A stretch of DNA of 33,555 nt, taken from positions 1 to 33,555 of IMG/VR virus record IMGVR_UViG_3300033156_000563. One strand, 5' to 3'. Below, piece after piece: positions 28,532 to 33,555 of the stretch; position 1 is the first letter of the stretch, and each line of letters begins with the position of its first letter. Source of the DNA: a virus. The notes under the pieces are model-generated. The model was not told the origin of the DNA. It did no database searches and saw only the letters and a program-made list of their open reading frames with translations. The position numbers and the translations under genes were made by a program.

Positions 28532-29656
28532 GTGCACGACGTACACTTTGAAAACCCCGTCAAACAGCTTGGCTATGCCATGGTGTACCACGTAGCCACA
28601 CTGGACGACGAACTATCGGCTGAGGCGCTGCGGACCCTGCTCGTGTACACCATGTTCGCACAGCAGAAGAACGCCTGCTGGCCCAGCCGGAAGACTGTCG
28701 CCCAAATGCGCAAGAAGGATGTTGCCACTATCACGCGGCACAATCAGGAGCTCGAAAGGCTTGGATACATCAAGCGGCAGAAGAGATCAGGGACCTCATC
28801 GATAACGATCCTCACAGATTACGAATCATCGCCCCGCCTCGTGGAACTGGCCCGCCAGATCTTGCAAGAGCGCAATAATGCGCCCACCGACACTCCCCCA
28901 AAGCGCAAAAGTGCGCTTTCCAAAAGCGCAGATGTGCGCCCTGCAAAAGCGCACAAACGCGCCCCAGAAGAAGAACCAATAGAAGAAGAACCAATAGAAG
29001 AAAACAGCCAAGCGATTTCATCGCTTGGCGGGTTCCAGGAACTGGAGTATGTTGATCTCGATGCTGAGGAGAAGCCACCACCACGTAACAGTCTCGAAAA
29101 GCTACTCCAATTCAAGTTTGGGTTCAGAGACAAGCGCATGTCCAAAGGACAGGCCCGACGCCTGTTACAGCCTGTGTCCGTTGGTGATCCAGACGACCCA
29201 GGGGTTCTGAAGGAGTTGCCTGGCCCTGCCACCCTTTACGACAGCGACCCGCTTTTCAGGGAATATGTAGGCCGTGGGATCGAATGGGCCTTGGGAGACA
29301 ATTTTGCCAAGGCCATGAGCAATGCAGCGCGACGCAACGCCTGCATCGGATGGATTCGCAACTATGAGCGGCCGCGAAGCGGATGGTTGGCATGGAAGGA
29401 GGGGAGAAATGAAACAGGTAGGCGAAGAGCTAGAGGCCCTGCTGAAAGCAAACGAGAGGCTGATGCAACTCCGCGCAAGCATGACCGCTACGGCGAGCAA
29501 ATCAAACGGTGGCTCGAAAGAAAGGCCAACGAGCCACGACCCAAGAAACGGGAGCCGACCGACTGGGAAGAGCACGAAAGGCGCATCGAGCAATACCTCG
29601 CAGAGACCACCCCGGCCCAAATCCTGGGTGTGTCCAAGGTGCGGCCACGTTCGTGA
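28532..29656 (+). CDS. replication initiator protein, putative
   Basis: This 374-residue protein starts at GTG 28532 (GGAGACAAGCA). Residues about 20-105 form a winged-helix DNA-binding domain (KKDVATITRHNQELERLGYI). Residues about 114-165 are a charged, proline-rich linker encoded by the iteron and AT-rich region. The rest is helical, with a basic tail (EQIKRWLERKANEPRPKKRE). Initiators of the lambda O kind have this order and carry the origin inside their gene. The C-terminal 82 codons overlap the loader gene in another frame. It would bind the iterons and recruit the helicase loader. Confidence 0.65.
   Translation: MHDVHFENPVKQLGYAMVYHVATLDDELSAEALRTLLVYTMFAQQKNACWPSRKTVAQMRKKDVATITRHNQELERLGYIKRQKRSGTSSITILTDYESSPRLVELARQILQERNNAPTDTPPKRKSALSKSADVRPAKAHKRAPEEEPIEEEPIEENSQAISSLGGFQELEYVDLDAEEKPPPRNSLEKLLQFKFGFRDKRMSKGQARRLLQPVSVGDPDDPGVLKELPGPATLYDSDPLFREYVGRGIEWALGDNFAKAMSNAARRNACIGWIRNYERPRSGWLAWKEGRNETGRRRARGPAESKREADATPRKHDRYGEQIKRWLERKANEPRPKKREPTDWEEHERRIEQYLAETTPAQILGVSKVRPRS
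28870..29029. other. candidate replication origin inside the initiator gene
   Basis: Four copies of GCGCA-N4-TGCGC occur at 28870-28883, 28903-28916, 28926-28939 and 28949-28962 (the last ends CGCGC, one change). Their spacing is 33, 23 and 23 bases. Next come two exact 15-base AT-rich repeats (28967-28996, GAAGAAGAACCAATA) and a perfect 10-bp hairpin (29007-29029). Iterons, AT-rich unwinding region and hairpin within an initiator gene is the arrangement of the phage lambda origin. Confidence 0.75.
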
Positions 29657-30368
29657 GCCCCGATGGATTGAGTGGAAACAGGAGTGGTTCGTGTACGAGG
29701 GCGAGTGTGAGGAGTGTGAGGCAGTAAGGCTCGGCCAGCAATGGCTGGCCCAGTATCGGCAGACTGTTCTGGCTACCTATGGGCTCAACGAGGGTGAGTA
29801 CGCCCACATGGACCTGAATACCTACCAGCCGGACCCGAAGTATCCGAGCCAGGACGAGGCCAAGAATGCCATGTATGCCCTGGTTGACGAGTGGAAGGCT
29901 GGGAACTGGCGCGCGGGCATCCTGCTGTACAGCGACGACGTGGGCATCGGGAAAACGCACCTGGTCATCGGTGCGGCCCGCATCGGCGTCCAGTTGTACA
30001 CGCCCAGCAAACTCGGCGAGCGCATCCTCGCTGTCTGGGACATGCCGTCCTATGTTCGGGAGATCAAGAACAGCTATGACAAGGGCGGCACGGCGGAGAT
30101 TGAGGCCAGCACCATCGAGCCAGCCATCCTCATCATGGACGACCTGGGGGCCGAGCACGTCAAGACCGCCGAGTGGTATCACGGCCTGATGTACGACATC
30201 CTGAACGCCCGGTGGAAGGACCAGAAGGCGACCCTGGTCACGACCAATGTCAATCCTGCGGAGTTGCGGGATCGCATCGGCGACCGGGCATTCAGCAGGT
30301 TGATCTCGCTGACCGGCGAGCCCGTGGAACTGTGGGGCGATGACTACAGGGTGACGAAAGGAGGTTGA
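29409..30368 (+). CDS. DnaC-like helicase loader ATPase
   Basis: This 319-residue protein starts at ATG 29409 (AAGGAGGGGAGAA) and overlaps the initiator gene by 248 bases in another frame. Near residue 75, CPRCGHVRE and GECEECEA form a zinc site. DDVGIGKTHL (about 176-185) is the Walker A loop; ILIMDDLGAE (about 239-248) is Walker B; TLVTTNVNP follows as a sensor-type strand. This is the AAA+ helicase loader pattern of DnaC and DnaI. It would load the replicative helicase at the origin. No replicative helicase is visible in the window, so it probably uses the host's. Confidence 0.8.
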   Translation: MKQVGEELEALLKANERLMQLRASMTATASKSNGGSKERPTSHDPRNGSRPTGKSTKGASSNTSQRPPRPKSWVCPRCGHVREPRWIEWKQEWFVYEGECEECEAVRLGQQWLAQYRQTVLATYGLNEGEYAHMDLNTYQPDPKYPSQDEAKNAMYALVDEWKAGNWRAGILLYSDDVGIGKTHLVIGAARIGVQLYTPSKLGERILAVWDMPSYVREIKNSYDKGGTAEIEASTIEPAILIMDDLGAEHVKTAEWYHGLMYDILNARWKDQKATLVTTNVNPAELRDRIGDRAFSRLISLTGEPVELWGDDYRVTKGG

Positions 30369-30370
30369 TG

Positions 30371-30820
30371 ATGCTGGAGAAATTGCATCGGTACATGACG
30401 TCGTTGCTGCAGGAGTACGAGAGCCTCGGGTTCAGCAGCGAGCAGGTCATCAGCATGGCTGGGCAGCAGGAAGTAACCATGCAGGACCTGCGGGGGATGG
30501 TCATGGCACTGGAGGGGGCCATGGGCAAGAGCCCGGACAGCGAGACCCAGTACCTGGTGAAGCGCATCCGGGCTTGCCCGGAGTGCGGGGGTAGCGGGAT
30601 GGTCAAGAATCCACTCTGGGCCTTGTTCCGCGAAGAGCATCCCGCGAGTGAAATTGGCTCACAAGAAGAACGGCGGTTCTGGCTGGAGTATGGTCCCTAC
30701 GAGGACCGCCCCGATGAGGAAGAGCCAGGCTTCGAGTGTAACGGGACTGGCCGGGTGACTGACTGGGTTGACCTCCGTGAAGCACTGGGCGGCCTACTGG
30801 GGGATGGCACGGATGGCTGA
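30371..30820 (+). CDS. zinc-containing early protein, function unknown
   Basis: This 149-residue protein starts at ATG 30371 (AAAGGAGGTTGATG) just after the loader stop. A helical beginning (LEKLHRYMTSLLQEYESLGF) is followed by ACPECGGSGMV and FECNGTGRV, a DnaJ-like zinc pair broken by a loop. It overlaps its successor by 8 bases. No named family is recognised. Confidence 0.5.
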   Translation: MLEKLHRYMTSLLQEYESLGFSSEQVISMAGQQEVTMQDLRGMVMALEGAMGKSPDSETQYLVKRIRACPECGGSGMVKNPLWALFREEHPASEIGSQEERRFWLEYGPYEDRPDEEEPGFECNGTGRVTDWVDLREALGGLLGDGTDG

Positions 30821-31013
30821 GAGCGCGATCCTGGAAGCGGTCCACGAGGCCAAGAAAATGCTCAGGATGGAAGGCGAGGGCAGTGCCCTTGCACGCGGGT
30901 TCGGGCCAGGGGTCTGGAGAGATTTCCTGTCGCCCTTGTTACGAGCAGCATACGACATGCTGGAAGACGCGGCGGGTGAGGAGGAGCCCCAGGAGGTTTG
31001 GGGCCATGACTGA
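30813..31013 (+). CDS. small helical early protein
   Basis: This 66-residue protein starts at ATG 30813, overlapping the previous gene. MAESAILEAVHEAKKMLRME is a charged helix, and the rest (LLRAAYDMLEDAAGEEEPQE) continues helical and acidic. The next gene begins within its last codons. I cannot assign a function. Confidence 0.45.
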   Translation: MAESAILEAVHEAKKMLRMEGEGSALARGFGPGVWRDFLSPLLRAAYDMLEDAAGEEEPQEVWGHD

Positions 31014-31512
31014 GAACGAGATTTTTGCTGAGGTCCAGGCCCTGCATGACGCGATCAAGGCCAACTACCGGGTGGAGCAGAACTGTGTTCTGGTGGACCC
31101 CAAAGGTGCCGACAAGGGCAGGATGACTGGCTTGCAGATCACCTTGGGACAGCTTTTCCCGCACACCAAAGAGGGCAGGGAGCTGCGTCTGGACACCCTG
31201 GTCGCAGTCCTGCCCCTCCTACAGCCGGGTGGGAAGCCCATCGACCTGGACAGCACCAATCGCCTCTGGCTGGCTGAGCTTCTGGCGCTCAGGGACTGGC
31301 TGGAGAATGGTCAGGGGCTTGGCGTATTGGAGATCATCAAGCAGGATCACCGTGAGTGGGCGGTGAGGTTGAGGGATGCGCTCGGCTATGTCGAGCGCCC
31401 AATCGTGCTCAGAAAGGAGAAGGATCATGCCTCGGCGGAATCGGAAATGGCGTACTGGCAAGCGGGGACGGCACACAATGGGCAATCGCTCCAAGGCGCA
31501 CTGCCTTTCTAA
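31006..31512 (+). CDS. early protein with LPF-ending tail, function unknown
   Basis: This 168-residue protein starts at ATG 31006 with CAGGAGGTTTGGGGCC before it. It is largely helical, with LWLAELLALRDWLENGQGLG near the middle, and ends QSLQGALPF. The last residues resemble an SSB-like tip but lack strong acidity. It overlaps neighbours at both ends. No known domain was recognised. Confidence 0.5.
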   Translation: MTENEIFAEVQALHDAIKANYRVEQNCVLVDPKGADKGRMTGLQITLGQLFPHTKEGRELRLDTLVAVLPLLQPGGKPIDLDSTNRLWLAELLALRDWLENGQGLGVLEIIKQDHREWAVRLRDALGYVERPIVLRKEKDHASAESEMAYWQAGTAHNGQSLQGALPF

Positions 31513-31579
31513 GTCCACGATTCTGCGTCTTGAGCGCGAGGAGAAGTACCTGCAAGAGAAGTACGTTCAACCAGGGTAG
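31427..31579 (+). CDS. small basic protein, overlapping
   Basis: This 50-residue protein starts at ATG 31427 (AGAAAGGAGAAGGATC) inside the end of the preceding gene. MPRRNRKWRTGKRGRHTMGN is strongly basic, and SKSTILRLEREEKYLQEKYV is a helix. It may bind nucleic acid. The strong ribosome site favours a real gene. Confidence 0.45.
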   Translation: MPRRNRKWRTGKRGRHTMGNRSKAHCLSKSTILRLEREEKYLQEKYVQPG

Positions 31580-31709
31580 CTAGGCGGAACAGGCAGGCGG
31601 GCCGGGGAAATCAAATCAAGGAGGTAGGGTCCTGGTGTCAAGGCGGAGTGGTAGGCAACCCAATCCCCGGCCTCCTGCCTTTCCAGGATCACCTACAGGG
31701 GGAAGATGG

Positions 31710-32072
31710 ATGGAGCGAGAACGATACCTGCTCAAGCTACGGCTGTCGAATCGCCAAAAGGTTTGCCCTGGATGCGGATGGCCCCTCAACGGGCAAGGAG
31801 ATGCCCATGAGTTGTTTGCCCGTCGTCGGTTCCTGACAGACGAGATCAACGTGATCCTGGTTCACCACACATGCCACGTGCCAGAGGCGCCACACCTCAA
31901 CTACAATGCGGCGCTGATGAAGCTGGTGGACCACGGCCCGGAGGCCATCGAGGCATGGGCCAGGGAGAGATCGGTGAGGCTACCGAGTTGGTATTGGGAA
32001 GCAAAGGAGACTTATGAGGGATTGAAAGATGACAGTTTGGACATTCGTGCTGAGGAGCCAGCCCCCGTTTGA
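31710..32072 (+). CDS. HNH-like nuclease, putative
   Basis: This 120-residue protein starts at ATG 31710 (AGGGGGAAGATGG upstream) or, less likely, at GTG 31635 (AAGGAGGTAGGG). Near the N-terminus VCPGCGWPLNGQGDAHELF has a CxxC zinc pair, then D-A-H-E. INVILVHHTCH supplies Asn, His and Cys. The H-x-x-N-x-x-H order is that of HNH nucleases with a zinc ribbon, an uncommon place for the first His (DAHE). Phage HNH proteins may aid packaging or homing. Confidence 0.6.
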   Translation: MERERYLLKLRLSNRQKVCPGCGWPLNGQGDAHELFARRRFLTDEINVILVHHTCHVPEAPHLNYNAALMKLVDHGPEAIEAWARERSVRLPSWYWEAKETYEGLKDDSLDIRAEEPAPV

Positions 32073-32277
32073 GGAAGACCAGCGGATCGAGGTTGATGGG
32101 TACAAGGGCATCTGGCCCGTCATCGCCACTCGCCTGGGCAAGCCAGACATCACAATGCAAGGTACGATCGTGCGCACGGATGGCTACCTGGTCAAATTCG
32201 GCGGCCGCCAAAGGTACTTCCAACCATTCTATGACAGCGATGGCAACAGGACCCTGGCTTGTTCCGTGGAGGTATGA
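32029..32277 (+). CDS. small beta-rich hypothetical protein
   Basis: This 82-residue protein starts at ATG 32029, overlapping its predecessor. MTVWTFVLRSQPPFEEDQRI leads into IVRTDGYLVKFGGRQRYFQP, a beta-rich pattern with turns. It ends just before palindrome copy 11. No family is recognised. Confidence 0.5.
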   Translation: MTVWTFVLRSQPPFEEDQRIEVDGYKGIWPVIATRLGKPDITMQGTIVRTDGYLVKFGGRQRYFQPFYDSDGNRTLACSVEV

Positions 32278-32283
32278 GCATGA

Positions 32284-32299
32284 GGTCCCCATGGGAACC
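32284..32299. repeat. 16-bp palindrome copy 11 (GGTCCCCATGGGAACC)
   Basis: One arm base differs (A13), so one pair is broken. It starts 7 bases after the preceding stop and ends 12 bases before the ATG at 32312, immediately in front of GGAGG. Confidence 0.85.
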
Positions 32300-32311
32300 T
32301 GGAGGCAGGCC

Positions 32312-32689
32312 ATGATTGGGTTACTCTGGTACGACGCGGACAAGAAGCGCAGCATGAAGGCAAAGATCGCCCAGGCCGCCCAGCGGTACAGGGAGAAATT
32401 CGGGCGGTTCCCGAACGTATGCTACATCAATCCCGCTGACGGCGAGTCAGGAACAGTCACCATTGACGATAGGGGCATCACAATCCTCACAGCCAAGAAC
32501 ACCCTGCGACATCACTACTGGGTTGGAGAGAAAGATGATCTGGACGGAGATCAGGAACGGCGAGAAGATCATTCGGTGGCGAACGGCATCAGGGAAGGAA
32601 GGAGGGATCGCCTGGAATCCCAATATCACAGTGGAGGAGGTGAAGACAGTCAAGCCGAAGTTCAAGTTCAGGTGGGAAGATGGAGGTGA
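32312..32689 (+). CDS. phage protein with KFGRFPN motif, function unknown
   Basis: This 125-residue frame starts MIGLLWYDADKKRSMKAKIA, then QRYREKFGRFPNVCYINPAD. A basic helix then F-G-x-x-P-N-x-C-Y-x-N-P is followed by beta strands (GTVTIDDRGITILTA). This short module is common in phages and integrating elements next to integrase or replication genes, but its function is unknown. The C-terminal third overlaps the next gene in another frame and may be an untested read-through end. Confidence 0.5.
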   Translation: MIGLLWYDADKKRSMKAKIAQAAQRYREKFGRFPNVCYINPADGESGTVTIDDRGITILTAKNTLRHHYWVGEKDDLDGDQERREDHSVANGIREGRRDRLESQYHSGGGEDSQAEVQVQVGRWR

Positions 32690-32762
32690 TGATGGAGGAC
32701 TACCAAGTCCACGTAGTGGCTGCCAACCCGCTGGCACTGCTCCACATGCTGGAGGTGTGTGA
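32535..32762 (+). CDS. small hypothetical protein, overlapping
   Basis: This 75-residue frame starts MIWTEIRNGEKIIRWRTASG, then KEGGIAWNPNITVEEVKTVK. The ATG at 32535 follows GGAGAGAAAG. The N-terminal half looks natural, while the C-terminal part (LPSPRSGCQPAGT) is low in secondary structure and overlaps the next gene. The real product may be the first 60 residues. Confidence 0.35.
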   Translation: MIWTEIRNGEKIIRWRTASGKEGGIAWNPNITVEEVKTVKPKFKFRWEDGGDDGGLPSPRSGCQPAGTAPHAGGV

Positions 32763-32895
32763 TGCCAGGGTCAGGCTTGCTCCTGACCTTGAGCAGGCCA
32801 TGGAGCCGTTTATGGTTGGCTGCCAGGCAACACACGTGCTGTGTTCGCTCAACATGTCTGACAACCTGGACATGTGGGAATTCGAGGTAGAGTGA
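32689..32895 (+). CDS. small hypothetical protein before the integrase
   Basis: This 68-residue protein starts MMEDYQVHVVAANPLALLHM, then LEVCDARVRLAPDLEQAMEP. GATGGAGGTG precedes the ATG at 32689. It is alpha-beta with an acidic end. No family is recognised; its position directly before the integrase suggests a role as a helper, only by position. Confidence 0.45.
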   Translation: MMEDYQVHVVAANPLALLHMLEVCDARVRLAPDLEQAMEPFMVGCQATHVLCSLNMSDNLDMWEFEVE

Positions 32896-32898
32896 GCC

Positions 32899-33555
32899 AT
32901 GAGAGCGGGGCTGTACGCAAGGGTTTCGAGCGAAGAGCAGGCTGAGGGCTACTCAATAGACGAGCAGCTTGAGGCCATGCGCCGGTTTTGTAAAGAGCGG
33001 GGCTGGACGGTGGTGGCCGAGTATGTGGAGCCCGGCTATAGCGGCACAGTCATGGACCGCCCCGTCTTTGCCCAGGTCCTGGCGGACTGTGAGGCTGGCA
33101 AGCTCGACATCCTGTTGACGCACCAGCTTGACCGCTTCTACCGCAACCTGCAACTGCAACTGGAAACCCTGGGACAGCTTGGCAAGTGGGGAGTGGGGTA
33201 TCTGTCTGTCACAGAGCAGATAGACTACTCCACCCCCCAGGGCATGTTGTTCCTGTCCATGCTGGGGGCCTTCAACGAATACTATGTTGCCAACCTGCGC
33301 CGGGAGACCAAGAAGGGCAAGCGCGGTCGGGCGAAGAAAGGGCTGAACAACGCCAGTCAGCCGGCTTACGGCTATGTACGTGACGAGGAGACCGGCAAGG
33401 ACGTGATCGACCCCAAGGCTGCTGAAGTCGTGGTGTTGGCTTTCGAGTCGTATGCTACGGGCTTGTACTCTGACATCGGGGTCGCCCGCCTCTTGAACCG
33501 CAAGGGCTACAAGCCGAGCGGGCGGGCCAAGTCGGGCAAATGGACCAGGGAGGGC
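32899..33555 (+). CDS. large serine recombinase (phage integrase), partial
   Basis: The gene starts with ATG 32899 and runs off the right edge, with 219 codons visible. MRAGLYARVSSEEQAEGYSI has the catalytic serine (YARVSS) and Q-x-x-x-x-x-I-x-x-Q. LTHQLDRFYRN holds the arginines of the resolvase active site (with D-R-x-x-R). The next domain begins near QPAYGYVRDEETGKDVIDPK, typical of large serine integrases. Phages of this type recombine attP with attB and usually need a directionality factor for excision. The C-terminal zinc and coiled-coil parts are not included, and attP may lie just beyond. Confidence 0.9.
   Translation, partial: MRAGLYARVSSEEQAEGYSIDEQLEAMRRFCKERGWTVVAEYVEPGYSGTVMDRPVFAQVLADCEAGKLDILLTHQLDRFYRNLQLQLETLGQLGKWGVGYLSVTEQIDYSTPQGMLFLSMLGAFNEYYVANLRRETKKGKRGRAKKGLNNASQPAYGYVRDEETGKDVIDPKAAEVVVLAFESYATGLYSDIGVARLLNRKGYKPSGRAKSGKWTREG

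Noticed and set aside
31648-31836. 62-residue frame overlapping the HNH-like gene
   Set aside because: It shares the region with a gene that has a zinc pair and H-x-x-N-x-x-H pattern, and its own ribosome site is poor.
1-33555. CRISPR array
   Set aside because: No regularly spaced direct repeats of 20-40 bases with unique spacers were seen; the iterons and palindromes do not fit.
1-33555. Insertion sequence or transposase gene
   Set aside because: No transposase motif or terminal inverted repeats around a gene were found; the only recombinase is the serine integrase.

Overview
The window is most of a temperate tailed dsDNA bacteriophage, or an integrated prophage, of a bacterium. It holds the core head genes (small and large terminase, portal, scaffold, major capsid, head-tail adaptor), an SSB, a lambda-style initiator and helicase-loader pair, an XRE regulator with divergent promoters, and a large serine integrase cut off at the right edge. 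GC content is fairly high, Shine-Dalgarno sites are strong (AAAGGAGG type), and several promoters are near sigma70 consensus, so the host is a bacterium. I cannot name its phylum from the sequence.

Layout. Positions 1-11.2 kb (minus strand) hold the packaging and head module. Read in its own direction it runs: large terminase (with a mini-intein in its P-loop), three small proteins, portal, secreted protein, holin-like protein, metallophosphoesterase, small structural and wHTH proteins, scaffold, major capsid, adaptor, and a partial gene. Positions 11.3-14.1 kb (plus strand) are an accessory island of small genes, including a SAP-WYL protein, a tRNA-like hairpin cluster and terminator-like hairpins. 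This island separates the two terminase genes, because the small terminase and a zinc-finger gene lie at 14.1-15.0 kb on the minus strand. Positions 15.07-16.9 kb carry a PcfJ-like protein and SSB on the plus strand. Positions 16.9-17.5 kb hold the XRE regulator and a small partner on the minus strand, next to a divergent promoter region. Positions 17.6-33.5 kb form a long early-type plus-strand block: a secreted barrel-like protein, many small zinc-ribbon proteins, RadC, a 1346-residue methyltransferase-helicase fusion, a PD-(D/E)xK-like nuclease, the replication module, an HNH-like protein and the serine integrase.

How it fits together. The XRE protein probably controls the divergent promoters, each of which overlaps one copy of a near-identical 13-14 bp repeat. 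Replication appears lambda-like: the initiator gene contains four GCGCA-N4-TGCGC iterons, an AT-rich tandem repeat and a perfect hairpin, and a DnaC-like loader follows. The integrase would handle integration.

The most unusual feature is a 16-bp palindrome, GGTCCCCATGGGGACC, found in 11 exact or slightly varied copies on both arms of the genome. Seven of them sit 12-22 nt upstream of a start codon. It could be a stoperator or operator network, a translation-control hairpin, or a dispersed centromere. No gene for its binding partner can be identified from sequence alone. No intergenic stretch exceeds about 300 bases.
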